Of a DNA stretch of 64,000 nt, positions 25,831 through 34,932 are shown piece by piece. The DNA comes from Acidobacteriota bacterium (GTDB lineage: Bacteria > Acidobacteriota > Terriglobia > Acidiferrales > UBA7541). Where the stretch lies: NCBI GenBank assembly GCA_013289855.1, contig JABCZD010000001.1, positions 1 to 64,000 on the forward strand, read 5' to 3'. How positions within the stretch are numbered: position 1 is the first letter of the stretch; every line of letters starts with the position of its first letter. The translations under genes and the position numbers were made by a program. The notes beneath the pieces are model-generated. The model worked only from the letters and a program-made list of their open reading frames with translations, made no database searches and was not told the DNA's origin.

Positions 25831-26341
25831 GTTGCTTCTCCCGATATTTTGATGCGCCGCTGGCGAGAGAACGCTGCAAAGCGCAGCTCTCGTTGTGAAA
25901 CAGGCGGCTTCGAATCAGCTGAAGTCAGACGAGGGAGGGTCGCAAAGCGGCCGTCGGGGAATTCAGGCAATTCAATGTCGCAAGTCTGACAATATCACAT
26001 TTGGGCACGAAGTAAGGAAGCGAATCGTGCCACGAAAAAAAAGTCGGCCCGCCCCCTTTTGCTCAGCTTCCTCAGCGCGAGTACCTCCATCTTAGGTACT
26101 AGGACTTTGAGCCGTGTAACTTCCTCTGCTTTGCCCTCGCGCTTCCGCCCTGGCATTAAGAGTGTCTTAGAAGCCAGCAAAACCTTACCTAAGTTGTTTA
26201 ATTTGAATAGCTAAGGATGGCCCCGAAGATGCACCTACCTGCTCGAAGGCGGACCCATTCGCGGCAAACAATTTCGTCCCGATTTAATGCTGGCTGGACC
26301 ATCACGAAGACTACAACGACCACCACAAGGACACTCTCAGA
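25831..26341. other. Intergenic region, no gene seen
   Basis: 511 bp between the divergent RRM and PEP-CTERM genes. It must hold both promoters. Open frames here are shadows with no ribosome-binding site, and I see no strong hairpin. Confidence 0.4.
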
Positions 26342-26986
26342 ATGCTCAAGAAATTCGCACTACTCTTCGCCATTAGCGGTGCGCTATTCACCGCCAAGGC
26401 CGACACCATCACGCCGCTTACCAGCTCGGCGACCAATACCACAAATAATTCCGTGGCTTTGGGGATCACCAACGCCGGAGCCACGCAAAACATTGTTGGC
26501 AACTCCGCCTGGGCGGCTCCATTGCCGGGCTCCAGTTGGATCTCTTTCACCACCACCGGTGATACCAGCAACTCCGATTTTTATACCGTACCGAATGGCA
26601 CCGCGGTCACATTCGCGGAATCGTTTATGCTCAACGGCCCCATCACCAGCGCTTTTCTCGACGTGCTCGCCGATGACACCACTTCTGTCGTCCTCAACGG
26701 CACCACGCTGTACTCCGCCAATCTCACCGGCAACTATCCGACGTGTTCGTCGATCGCCATCGGCTGCCTAACCTCCACCGAAGGCGTCTTCAACACCGCA
26801 CAATTGCTGCCCTATCTCAACGCCAACGGCATGAACACCATCGACTTCACGGTGTTCCAGAAAGCCGGTAGCTCCTTCGGTCTCGACTACTCCGGCTGCA
26901 TCACCACAGCGACTCCCGAACCAGGAACGCTGTTTCTTCTAGGCGCAGGCCTAATCGGTCTCGCGCTGCTGAAATCCCGTAGCTAA
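26342..26986 (+). CDS. PEP-CTERM sorted secreted protein
   Basis: 214 residues. An N-terminal signal peptide (MLKKFALLFAISGALFTAKA) and a C-terminal sorting signal (TPEPGTLFLLGAGLIGLALL, then KSRS) define a PEP-CTERM protein processed by an exosortase. The mature part is Thr/Ser/Asn-rich and probably beta-sandwich, perhaps a surface or biofilm protein. No exosortase gene is in this window. A strong hairpin terminator lies downstream. Confidence 0.85.
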   Translation: MLKKFALLFAISGALFTAKADTITPLTSSATNTTNNSVALGITNAGATQNIVGNSAWAAPLPGSSWISFTTTGDTSNSDFYTVPNGTAVTFAESFMLNGPITSAFLDVLADDTTSVVLNGTTLYSANLTGNYPTCSSIAIGCLTSTEGVFNTAQLLPYLNANGMNTIDFTVFQKAGSSFGLDYSGCITTATPEPGTLFLLGAGLIGLALLKSRS

Positions 26987-27077
26987 CGCGAATCTCCTTT
27001 GTAGTGGCGCAACATGTTGCGCGCGTTGTTAGCGACACCACTCACCGCGACCGTGTGATCATGCTGTACCGAAAAAA

Positions 27078-27103
27078 AAGAGCCGCCCAGATTGGCGGCT
27101 CTT
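27078..27103. terminator. Bidirectional intrinsic terminator
   Basis: Arms AAGAGCCGCC (27078-27087) and GGCGGCTCTT (27094-27103) with a 6-nt loop. There is an A-run on the left and T-run on the right, so it can stop both the PEP-CTERM transcript and the converging MFS transcript. A 16-bp palindrome GCGCAACATGTTGCGC precedes it at 27007-27022. Confidence 0.85.
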
Positions 27104-27123
27104 TTCAGCTCTTGGCTAAACCC

Positions 27124-28437
27124 TCAGGTCGCGACAGCATCGCTGGTATCCGGCGGAGCCGGCGGCGACGCAGCTGCCACGACATTTCCGGGGGTTCCCG
27201 ACGACGACCGCCGCGTCACCACATAAGCGATCAGCAAACTCACGCCCAACAAAACCGCCGCCAGCAAATAAGGCGCCCCCGGCAGATGCACAGCAGCATT
27301 CTTGGCAATCGCCAACGCAAAAACCTGCGTGAAAATCAACGGCCCAATCATCCCGGTAATTGCCCGCAGGGAATTGATCGCCCCTTGCAGCTTCCCCTGC
27401 GACGTCGGATCTACCCGGCGCGACATCAACGATTGCATCGCCGGCCCCGCCACGCCCCACAATGCGATAAACGGAATGCTCGCCAGCAGCAGCGAACCTC
27501 GCCAAGCCAGCGCAAATCCCGCGAATCCCAAAATCCCGAACACCAAGCCCGACAATAAACTGAATTTTTCGCCGAAACGCTTTACGTAAGGCCCGACCAA
27601 TCCACCAGAAACCGTGGCTGCAAACACGCCGACAACCGTTAGCGACAACCCTACGTCACGCTCATTCCAGCCGTAGCGATACTCCGTGTACAGCACAAAC
27701 ACCGAAGGCAGCGCGTTGTGCGCCAAATAAAATAGCGTCATCGCCGCCGACAAGCCTGCCAGCTCCGGGTGCGACCGCAGCAGCGTCAACGACCCCAGCG
27801 GATTCGCCATCTGCCACGCCGACTTCGCCCGCTTTTCCTTCGGCAACGATTCCGGCAAAATAAAAAATCCATACAGCACGTTCGCCAAGCTCAAAATCGC
27901 CGCTGCCCAGAAGGGCGCGCGCAAGCTGATGCCCCCGAGAAATCCTCCCACCGCCGGCCCCACCACAAAGCCCAGCCCAAAAACCGCACCCACCATGCCA
28001 AATTGCTTGGCGCGTTTCTCCGGCGGGGTCACGTCCGTCACATACGCAAACGCCGATGAAATATTGGAAGTAGTGATCCCGGAAATTATGCGCCCCACAA
28101 ACAGCCAGCGCAGCGACGGCGCCAAGGCCATGAAAATATAGTCGAGACCTAGTCCCAGGCAGGAGATCAGAATCACCGGCCGCCGCCCAAAGCGGTCCGA
28201 CCACGCTCCCAAAATCGGCGAAAAAATAAACTGCATGGTGGCCCACGCGAAGCCGAAATATCCGGTCACCGCGGACGCCCGCGCCATACTTCCGCCCTCC
28301 ATTTGCAAAATCAAGTTGGGCAGCACGGGCGCAATAATTCCAAACGCCAACATATCAAACGCCACGGTTATTAAAATGAAGACGAATGCCGCGCGCGTCG
28401 CGGCTCGTTCTGGGGTAGGCACAGCAGGGGAAGACAA
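27124..28437 (-). CDS. MFS transporter, TetA/drug-exporter type
   Basis: 437 residues with about twelve hydrophobic segments. Motif A is SDRFGRRPVILISCLGLGLD between helices 2 and 3. The second half begins after a short loop (PLGSLTLLRSHPELAG) and contains MSRRVDPTSQGKLQG. It resembles TetA-like drug/H+ antiporters of the major facilitator superfamily; the substrate is unknown. TTG 28437 has AGAGGAG at 6 nt and is chosen over the frame opening at 28497, which would start inside a dispersed inverted repeat. Confidence 0.85.
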   Translation of the reverse strand: MSSPAVPTPERAATRAAFVFILITVAFDMLAFGIIAPVLPNLILQMEGGSMARASAVTGYFGFAWATMQFIFSPILGAWSDRFGRRPVILISCLGLGLDYIFMALAPSLRWLFVGRIISGITTSNISSAFAYVTDVTPPEKRAKQFGMVGAVFGLGFVVGPAVGGFLGGISLRAPFWAAAILSLANVLYGFFILPESLPKEKRAKSAWQMANPLGSLTLLRSHPELAGLSAAMTLFYLAHNALPSVFVLYTEYRYGWNERDVGLSLTVVGVFAATVSGGLVGPYVKRFGEKFSLLSGLVFGILGFAGFALAWRGSLLLASIPFIALWGVAGPAMQSLMSRRVDPTSQGKLQGAINSLRAITGMIGPLIFTQVFALAIAKNAAVHLPGAPYLLAAVLLGVSLLIAYVVTRRSSSGTPGNVVAAASPPAPPDTSDAVAT

Positions 28438-28454
28438 AGAGCGCTCCTCTTGGG

Positions 28455-28527
28455 TAGCACAGGCACTCTTGCCTGTGCGCCTTTGCGTCTCCTTCAACGC
28501 GACGCACAGGCAAGAGTGCCTGCGCTA
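28455..28527. repeat. Dispersed repeat family A, copy 1 (long inverted repeat)
   Basis: A 25-nt arm beginning TAGCACAGGCACTCTTGC (28455-28479) pairs with its reverse complement at 28503-28527 with one mismatch. The TAGCACAGGCACT core recurs at 48522 and 53673. Confidence 0.75.
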
Positions 28528-28596
28528 GTAAGAATCGCTGATTGTAGCGGGGAATGCTCCGAACTGCTACAGATTCGACCTGGCGCGTCTCGCTGT

Positions 28597-30288
28597 TTAA
28601 ACTTCCAGAATCACCGGCAAAATCAACGGCCGCTTCGAGGTGTGTTTGTTGATATAGCGCTTCAAGTCGATGCGAATCTTTTCCTTGATGACGCCCCAAT
28701 CGCCTTTTTCTTCGGCGTTGGATTCGTTGACGGTTTTCAGCACCACCGCCCGCGCCCCCGCCACCAGTTCTTGACCGTTATCGCTCATCAATCCGCGCGA
28801 AACAATCTCTGGCTGCGATTCCAACCTTCCCGTTTGCTTGTCGATGGCGATAATCGTCACCACCACGCCATCCTCGGAAAGATGCTTGCGATCGCGCACC
28901 ACCACTTCTTCAATCTCTTCCAGTGAACCCGAATCCACCAGCACGCGCCCCGCACTGATTGGATCGCGGCGAAACGCGCCGTCTTCGTTGAACTCCATTA
29001 CGTGGCCGTCTTCCATCAGCAGGATCTGCCCAGACACGCACCCCAGTTGCGCGGCCAGCCCGGCGTGGCGGAACAGGTGGCGAAATTCTCCGTGCACCGG
29101 AATAAAATACTTGGGCTTCACCAGCTGCAAAATCAGCTTCTGCTCTTCCTGGCTGGCATGTCCGGAAACGTGAATCGTGCCGCCCGAATTGTCGTAGTAC
29201 ACCAGCGCGCGCCGCCGGCACATATGATCCAGCATGCGGAAAATTGCCTTTTCATTTCCCGGAATGATGCGCGCCGAAAGCACTACGGAATCGTTTTCAT
29301 CCACGCTGACGAAACGGTGATTGTCCACCGCAATCCGCGATAGCGAAGACATCGGCTCCGCCTGGCTGCCGCTGGCCATAATGATGATCCGCTTGGGATC
29401 AAATCCGCGAATATCCTGCGGCCGCACCACCATGCCATCAGGAATGCGCAAATAATCCATCGAGTGCGCAATCTCCACGTTGTCGACCATGCTGCGGCCC
29501 ACGAACGCCACTTTGCGCCCCACGCGCGAAGCAATGTCAATTACCTGTTGAATGCGATGGATGGACGACGCGAAGCAAGAAAGAATCACGCGCCGCGGCG
29601 CTGACCGGCAAATATCTTCAATGCGCGGCACAATGGCCCGCTCCGAAGGCGTAAACCCCGGCCGCTCCACGTTGGTCGAATCGCTAAACAGCGCCAGCAC
29701 GCCTTCGGCCCCATAGCGCGCAAAAGTGTGCAAATCAAATGGCGCACCGCCCACCGGCGTCTGATCGATCTTGAAATCCCCGGTATGAATGATCACGCCG
29801 GCGGGCGTTCGCACCGCCAGCGCCACGCAGTCGATGGTGCTGTGCGTTACGGGAATAAATTCAATCTCGAATGCGCCGAGTTCCACCAAACGCCCAGGAA
29901 CCACTTCGCGTAGGGTCGTCGAGCCGAGCAGTCCGGCTTCTTCGATACGTTTTTTGACCAGCGCCAGCGTGAACCGCGTGCCGTACACCGGCACGTTCAA
30001 ATCCCGCAAAATATATTGCAGCGCGCCGATATGATCTTCGTGGCCGTGCGTCAAAACAATTCCGCGCACCATGGCGCGGTGCTGCTTCAAATACGAAATA
30101 TCCGGAATGACCAAATCCACGCCCAGCAGTTCGGACTCCGGAAACATCATGCCCGCGTCGATGACGATGATGTCGTCACCCGTGCGCAGCGCCATCATAT
30201 TCATGCCGAATTCGCCGAGACCGCCGAGGGGTATTGCAAACAGTGATTGCTGAGGCTTGCTCAATGAAGCGTCATCTCCGAGACGCAA
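28597..30288 (-). CDS. rnj: Ribonuclease J
   Basis: 563 residues. A metallo-beta-lactamase/beta-CASP nuclease acting in mRNA decay and 5' maturation as exo- and endonuclease. Zinc motif HGHEDH at 81-86, other metal ligands in PVTHSTID and IHTGDFKID, beta-CASP signatures FVGRSM and SGSQAEP, and the C-terminal ISGH-like segment HVSGHASQEE before PVHGEFRH. The length matches bacterial RNase J. The start is uncertain: TTG 30288 or, 8 codons on, TTG 30264 with GGAGA upstream. Single gene. Confidence 0.95.
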   Translation of the reverse strand: MRLGDDASLSKPQQSLFAIPLGGLGEFGMNMMALRTGDDIIVIDAGMMFPESELLGVDLVIPDISYLKQHRAMVRGIVLTHGHEDHIGALQYILRDLNVPVYGTRFTLALVKKRIEEAGLLGSTTLREVVPGRLVELGAFEIEFIPVTHSTIDCVALAVRTPAGVIIHTGDFKIDQTPVGGAPFDLHTFARYGAEGVLALFSDSTNVERPGFTPSERAIVPRIEDICRSAPRRVILSCFASSIHRIQQVIDIASRVGRKVAFVGRSMVDNVEIAHSMDYLRIPDGMVVRPQDIRGFDPKRIIIMASGSQAEPMSSLSRIAVDNHRFVSVDENDSVVLSARIIPGNEKAIFRMLDHMCRRRALVYYDNSGGTIHVSGHASQEEQKLILQLVKPKYFIPVHGEFRHLFRHAGLAAQLGCVSGQILLMEDGHVMEFNEDGAFRRDPISAGRVLVDSGSLEEIEEVVVRDRKHLSEDGVVVTIIAIDKQTGRLESQPEIVSRGLMSDNGQELVAGARAVVLKTVNESNAEEKGDWGVIKEKIRIDLKRYINKHTSKRPLILPVILEV

Positions 30289-30377
30289 ACGAGAATCGTA
30301 TCACATGCCGCCGCGCCGCACCGCCGCGCCCGCCTTCTGTTTGCCCCGAGCGATTTGCGCCTTCAGCCCAGACGTTA

Positions 30378-30400
30378 GTAGCGGCGGGTCTCCAGACCCG
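30378..30400. repeat. Dispersed repeat family B, copy 1
   Basis: GTAGCGGCGGGTCTCCAGAC plus CCG; a hairpin CGGGTCT/AGACCCG. Related copies are at 38958-38980 and 53785-53806. Confidence 0.65.
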
Positions 30401-30836
30401 TTCTTTTGAAGTTGTCGTTGACTTTGCCGTTGCACCGTGGCCGGGCTTACGGGCTGCTGAAAAAACCTCTGTGTTGTGGGTCGGAGCTTTAGCTCCGACA
30501 TTAAATTGCTTGGCTACCAATGCGCTTTAGCGCCTGAGGAACTGCCTTTGACCTTTTTTCCCAGCCTCTTTAATCCCGGCGCTCTTGGTCCCTGCGGTCA
30601 TCTCTGCCAATGCATCAAAAATCGCATCCGTGCACACACGTCCAAGGCATTTTCCCAAAATGGGGCTTGACATTATAGCTACGACCCCGTATGATTAACC
30701 TTGTAGAGAACCACGTCCCGCCGAAACCCAACTATCCCAGACCTTGCGCAACGAATTCTGAAGGAAAACTCGGCCCATTCCGTGGTAACTACTTATGCAA
30801 CAAAAACCCGCTGTATTCCACTTAGAATGAACACTT

Positions 30837-30893
30837 GCGAAAGGTTGTGAAAACAAAGGAAGTTAAAGTCCCTTTGTTTTCACAACCTTTCGC
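30837..30893. repeat. Perfect 23-bp inverted repeat
   Basis: The left arm 30837-30859 begins GCGAAAGGTTGTGAAAAC; the right arm 30871-30893 is its exact reverse complement; the spacer is 11 nt (AAGTTAAAGTC). There is no T-run, so it is not a standard terminator. It may be an RNA hairpin, a miniature mobile remnant or a recombination site. Confidence 0.85.
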
Positions 30894-30962
30894 GAAACGC
30901 AGGGCCTCCCACGGTAGGCGGCATCTCCCCGCCCCGATTCAGAAGTCGCTCAGAAACTCATC

Positions 30963-31274
30963 CTAAGGTCGGCGACTGCCGGAAAATAGATGGACGATCG
31001 ACACCAAAATCACCGCGCCCAGGGTTGCCGCCGCCAGGGAGTAGAGAAATCCACCACCAAAAATTCCCAATTTGACAAAGATCCATCCGCCCAACAGCGA
31101 GCCCACGAGGCCCAGGATAATGTCGGTGATGCAGCCATACCCCTCGCCACGCGCGATCTTTCCGGCCAGCCACCCGGCGATCAACCCAATGATGATCCAA
31201 CCGATGATACTTTGCCGGTCGTTCACGACGATAATGTGATCGTGATAGACGGTCTGAAACAGCGTTGCGAGCAT
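30963..31274 (-). CDS. GlsB/YeaQ/YmgE-type stress membrane protein
   Basis: 103 residues with three hydrophobic helices: SIIGWIIIGLIAGWLAGKIA, DIILGLVGSLLGGWIFVKLG and FLYSLAAATLGAVILVSIVH. The GWIIIGLIAGWLAGKI and ILGLVGSLLGG blocks are characteristic of the family formerly called transglycosylase-associated proteins. It is associated with stress responses; molecular function unknown. ATG 31274 has AGGAGG 5 nt upstream. Single gene. Confidence 0.9.
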   Translation of the reverse strand: MLATLFQTVYHDHIIVVNDRQSIIGWIIIGLIAGWLAGKIARGEGYGCITDIILGLVGSLLGGWIFVKLGIFGGGFLYSLAAATLGAVILVSIVHLFSGSRRP

Positions 31275-31386
31275 GCAGCCTCCTGGAGCGGAATGAGCAA
31301 ACTAAGAGAGCCCTGGATTTAGTCGGCGTATTCTAGCGCGACCGCCCTCGCCCTGCCTATACAGGAATTCCCGTGCGGGGTGATTT

Positions 31387-31507
31387 CCCTGGGAACGCCA
31401 TTCTCCCGAATGGCGGTTTTCCACCGGACACCGCAAACGGCAAAGACGCCAATCAGGAGATTCATCCCGCGAAATGCGCGGGATGGAGAGGCGTTGGCGT
31501 TCCCAGG
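31387..31507. repeat. Dispersed repeat family C, copy plus inverted interrupted copy
   Basis: CCCTGGGAACGCCATTCTCC at 31387 continues to a hairpin ending TGGCG (31415). Facing it at 31447-31507 is an inverted copy interrupted by another hairpin (CATCCCGCG AAAT GCGCGGGATG). The third copy is at 49784-49812. Confidence 0.65.
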
Positions 31508-31512
31508 CCCGC

Positions 31513-32637
31513 CTACCGCCCAGCCGGCTGCTGCTGCGTCATGCAATGCAGCGTGCCGAGTCCCAACACCAAATCGCGGCAGGGAATTCCAACAACTTCG
31601 CGACCCGGAAAAAGAGAAGCCAGCGTATTCAACGCCACGCGATCGCTAGGATCAGTAAACGTCGGAACAATCAGCAACTTGTTGGCAATATAAAAATTGG
31701 CATAACTGGCGGGCAGCCGCTGCTCATCGAAATAAACTGGCGCCGGCATCGGCAGCGTAACCACGCGCAGCGGTTTGCCATCCTGATCGCGACTGGATTT
31801 AAGAATGTCCAAGTTTTCCTGCAACGCCAAATAATTCGCGTCATCGCGATTTTCTTCCACGATAGTAACCACGGTATTCGCATCGACGAATCGCGAAAGA
31901 TCATCCACATGCCCGTGCGTATCGTCTCCAGCGATCCCGTTCTTCAGCCAGATTACATTGGTAACACCGAGATATTCGCGAAACACGTCTTCGTAGTCTC
32001 CGCGCGCAAATCCCGGATTACGCTCCTGCATCTTGCTGAGCAAACATTCTTCGGTAGTGAGCAAGGTGCCTTGGCCGTTGACGTCAATGCTCCCGCCCTC
32101 CAGCACCACGCGCCGACCCGGTAGCGCAGGGCGCTTGCCTTTGAGCCCTGCGGCTTTTTCCGCGCCAGCCAAATGCTCCGGAGTCCACACGCGTTTTTTA
32201 AGTTTCTGGTTTACCTTGCTAACGGCCACCGCATCCCGCTTGTGATTGGCATACTTCGCCCAGCCATTAAAAACGAAATGATTGAACCCCACCTCGCCCG
32301 CGGAATTCGCCACGCAAATCGGCCCGGAATCACGCATCCATCCGCGATCCGTCGGCGCGCGAAAAAACTCCACGCGATCGAGCAGCGCTCCAGATTTTTT
32401 CAGAATGCCACGAACGCGTCTTTCGGCGACGGCATTTTCGACCAGCAAATAGACCCGCTCCATGCGTGACAGATGCCGCACAATCTCCGCGAACGCCCAC
32501 GGAATCGGCGCAAATTTCCCCGGCCAATCCGTTACTTCGTGCGGCCACCCGAGCCACGTGGCCTCATGCGGCTCCCATTCCGCGGGCATGCGGAAGTTCA
32601 TAGCGTTTGGCGTCTCGGTTGCAATTTTAATTTTCAT
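31513..32637 (-). CDS. aguA: Agmatine deiminase
   Basis: 374 residues, peptidylarginine-deiminase fold. It converts agmatine to N-carbamoylputrescine and ammonia. Visible features: PAEWEPHEATWLGWPHE near the start, DRGWMRDSGP, GGSIDVNGQGTLLTTEECLL, catalytic His in DDTHGHVDDL and catalytic C365 in LGLGTLHCMTQQ. Length fits the family. It works with the N-carbamoylputrescine amidase encoded just upstream and the arginine decarboxylase at 34933, completing arginine to putrescine. Confidence 0.93.
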   Translation of the reverse strand: MKIKIATETPNAMNFRMPAEWEPHEATWLGWPHEVTDWPGKFAPIPWAFAEIVRHLSRMERVYLLVENAVAERRVRGILKKSGALLDRVEFFRAPTDRGWMRDSGPICVANSAGEVGFNHFVFNGWAKYANHKRDAVAVSKVNQKLKKRVWTPEHLAGAEKAAGLKGKRPALPGRRVVLEGGSIDVNGQGTLLTTEECLLSKMQERNPGFARGDYEDVFREYLGVTNVIWLKNGIAGDDTHGHVDDLSRFVDANTVVTIVEENRDDANYLALQENLDILKSSRDQDGKPLRVVTLPMPAPVYFDEQRLPASYANFYIANKLLIVPTFTDPSDRVALNTLASLFPGREVVGIPCRDLVLGLGTLHCMTQQQPAGR

Positions 32638-32650
32638 CGGAATGAAAAGT

Positions 32651-32680
32651 TAACACAGAGTTCGCAGAGGTCACAGAGAA
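32651..32680. repeat. Dispersed 'AACRCAGAG' repeat, copy 1
   Basis: TAACACAGAGTTCGCAGAGG followed by TCACAGAGAA. The same kind of purine-rich element occurs at 61503-61540 and 63065-63110. Confidence 0.5.
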
Positions 32681-32749
32681 GGTCTGCCGTCGGTCGCATC
32701 CAAGACAGGCGACCGACGAGACAGCCTCGATGTCGACTCTGAACCGCCG

Positions 32750-33640
32750 CTATTTGCCAATCCAGCGGTTCAGGATTGGCTGGTAGGCATCGATGCGGCG
32801 ATCCCGCAGGAAGGGCCAGTTGCGGCGCTGGTCTTCGCTCTTCGCAGGATCGCATTCGACTACGAGAATCTCTTCTTTGCTGTCACCGGCTTCGGAAATC
32901 ACCTGTCCGTCCGGCGCGGTTACGAAGGAATGTCCCCAAAATTCCAGGCCGGCGTCGCCCTTTTCCGGCTTACCTTCAAAGCCCACGCGATTCACCGCCG
33001 CGGCATAAATTCCATTGGCGATGGCGTGCGCGCGATGCATGGTGCGCCAGGCATCCAGTTGCGCCGCGCCGAATTCCGCTTTCTCATGCGGATGCCACCC
33101 GATGCTGGTGGGATAAAAAATCACCTGCGCGCCGCCGAGCGCGGTGATGCGCGAACCTTCCGGATACCACTGGTCCCAGCAAATTTGCACGCCGATGCGC
33201 GCAAATTTGGTATCAAAATTCGGAAATCCCAAATCGCCGGGAGTGAAATAAAATTTTTCGTAATACAGCGGGTCGTCCGGAATATGCATTTTCCGGTATT
33301 TGCCGAGCAGCGAACCATCGGCGTCGAGCACCGCCACGGTGTTGTGATACACGCCCGCGGCACGGCGTTCAAACAGCGACGCCACCAGCGCTGCATTTAG
33401 CTCCTTGGCGACTTGCGCAAGACGCGCCGTGGTGGGACCCGGTACCGGCTCCGCCAAATCGAACAGCTTGGCGTCTTCCGTGCGGCAAAAATAGTCGCCG
33501 TGAAACAATTCGTGGAGAGAAATAATCTGCGCACCGCGCTTGGCCGCTTCACGAATGTGCGCAATCGCGTGGGTAAGGTTTTCTTCGGCGCTGGCGCGGG
33601 ATTTCATCTGCACCAGGCCGATCGTGAATTTATCCGCCAT
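32750..33640 (-). CDS. aguB: N-carbamoylputrescine amidase
   Basis: 296-residue carbon-nitrogen hydrolase releasing putrescine, CO2 and ammonia from N-carbamoylputrescine. The catalytic triad of the nitrilase superfamily is visible: E44 in LHELFHGDYF, K117 in YRKMHIPDD, C154 in VQICWDQWYPE. The sequences around them match the AguB subgroup. Start ATG 33640 (MADKFTIGLVQM). It lies upstream of agmatine deiminase on the same strand with about 110 bp between them, so they are probably one transcription unit. Confidence 0.93.
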   Translation of the reverse strand: MADKFTIGLVQMKSRASAEENLTHAIAHIREAAKRGAQIISLHELFHGDYFCRTEDAKLFDLAEPVPGPTTARLAQVAKELNAALVASLFERRAAGVYHNTVAVLDADGSLLGKYRKMHIPDDPLYYEKFYFTPGDLGFPNFDTKFARIGVQICWDQWYPEGSRITALGGAQVIFYPTSIGWHPHEKAEFGAAQLDAWRTMHRAHAIANGIYAAAVNRVGFEGKPEKGDAGLEFWGHSFVTAPDGQVISEAGDSKEEILVVECDPAKSEDQRRNWPFLRDRRIDAYQPILNRWIGK

Positions 33641-33741
33641 ATTTTTTATTTTATCACGAGCCGAAAAATCCCCCGCGTTTACGATTACCCTTTCTTTTGT
33701 TTCGCGTTTGTACTAAAACTCATCACAGAAAACAACATTCC

Positions 33742-33747
33742 TATAAT
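33742..33747 (+). promoter_or_regulatory. Possible -10 box for the deoxyhypusine-synthase-like gene
   Basis: TATAAT in an AT-rich stretch about 80 bp upstream of ATG 33825. The -35 region 17 nt upstream is poor, so the call is tentative. Confidence 0.35.
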
Positions 33748-33824
33748 ATAGATTCCACATTGGGCGTCGGCGATTCAAAAAGTTCTACCATCGCTGATTC
33801 GCACGAACTAAACGAGGAGCATGC

Positions 33825-34895
33825 ATGGCGAAGACGCCAAAGAAAACCGTAACCGGCCGTGTGTTACACGATCCTGTAAAAGACAAGCTGCGTCCCATTT
33901 TTCCGCTGGATCTATCCAAATGCCGCACCATTGACGAACTGGTGCGCGCCATGGGCGACACCGCGTTCACTGGCCGCCAGATCGGCGACGCCGCGGACGT
34001 GCTGGAAGCCATGGCGCGCGATAAAGATTGCTTCGTGGTGATGACGCTTTCCGGCGCGCTCACCGTCGGGAAGATGGGGCTGATTTTCTGCGACCTGATC
34101 GAATCTGGAGTGGTGAAGGCCATCGTTTCCACCGGCGCGCTTATGGCGCACGGCCTCGTCGAAGCTACGGGACATTCTCATTTTCGCTACGATCCGGCAA
34201 AAATGGATGACGAAGAGCTCTTCGTTGCCGGCTACAATCGCGTTTACGATTCGCTGGAGCCGGAGGTAAATCTAGATCACGTCGAAGAAGTGATGGACTT
34301 GATTCTGGACAAGTGGGATGCCAGCGAAGTGGCGTGCAGCTGGAAGATTCATCGACGTATCGGCGAATATCTCGTGAAACATTCCAAGGGCCGAGGAATT
34401 CTGAAGTCTGCCTATGAACACAATGTTCCGGTATTCGTTCCGGCATTCACGGATTCGGAATTGGGAATCGACTTTGCCTTGCATAAGATCGCGCGCACCA
34501 TGCAAAAACGCCAATTGCTGCGCTACGATCCCTTCGAGGATTTTGAGAAATTCGCGGACACCATGCTGGCCACCAATCGCATGGGTATTTTCACCATTGG
34601 CGGCGGCGTGCCGCGCAATTGGTCGCAGCAATTCGGCGTCTACGCGGAATTGCTGGCGCGGCGCGGCTACAAAAAGCTTCCGCTGAAGCGTTACAACTAC
34701 GGCTTGCGCGTCTGTCCGGAGCCGGTGCACTGGGGCGGCCTCAGCGGCAGCACCTACACCGAGGCGGTTTCGTGGGGAAAGTTCGTTCCGCCGGAAGAAG
34801 GCGGCCGTTTTGCGGAAGTTTTCGATGATGCGACGGTGGCGTTGCCGCTGATTGTGGGCGCAGTGCTGCAACGCATCGGATATTACAAAAAATAA
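33825..34895 (+). CDS. Deoxyhypusine synthase-like enzyme
   Basis: 356 residues of the deoxyhypusine synthase family, NAD-dependent enzymes that move the aminobutyl group of spermidine to an acceptor. Conserved blocks: VVMTLSGALTVGKMG, VSTGALMAHGLVEATGHSH, SELGIDFAL, FTIGGGVPRNWSQQ, and active-site Lys K319 in TEAVSWGKF. Bacteria lack eIF5A, so the acceptor is unknown; some bacterial homologues make homospermidine. It is surrounded by putrescine-biosynthesis genes, supporting a polyamine role. ATG 33825 is preceded by ACGAGGAGC. Confidence 0.88.
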   Translation: MAKTPKKTVTGRVLHDPVKDKLRPIFPLDLSKCRTIDELVRAMGDTAFTGRQIGDAADVLEAMARDKDCFVVMTLSGALTVGKMGLIFCDLIESGVVKAIVSTGALMAHGLVEATGHSHFRYDPAKMDDEELFVAGYNRVYDSLEPEVNLDHVEEVMDLILDKWDASEVACSWKIHRRIGEYLVKHSKGRGILKSAYEHNVPVFVPAFTDSELGIDFALHKIARTMQKRQLLRYDPFEDFEKFADTMLATNRMGIFTIGGGVPRNWSQQFGVYAELLARRGYKKLPLKRYNYGLRVCPEPVHWGGLSGSTYTEAVSWGKFVPPEEGGRFAEVFDDATVALPLIVGAVLQRIGYYKK

Positions 34896-34932
34896 ATTGA
34901 GATTGCTGCCGAAGAGGTTGAGTCGCGAAGCG

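Larger units (their letters stand above)
30289..30962. other. Intergenic region with repeats, no gene
   Basis: 674 bp. It holds one copy of repeat family B (30378-30400) and an exceptional perfect 23-bp inverted repeat (30837-30893), both listed separately. Open frames are short and without ribosome-binding sites. Confidence 0.5.

Noticed and set aside
25421..25852. Pro/Arg-rich plus-strand ORF
   Set aside because: Shadow of the Gly-rich tail of the RRM protein on the other strand.
26217..26771. 184-codon ORF over the PEP-CTERM gene
   Set aside because: Alternative frame of the PEP-CTERM gene without any recognisable feature.
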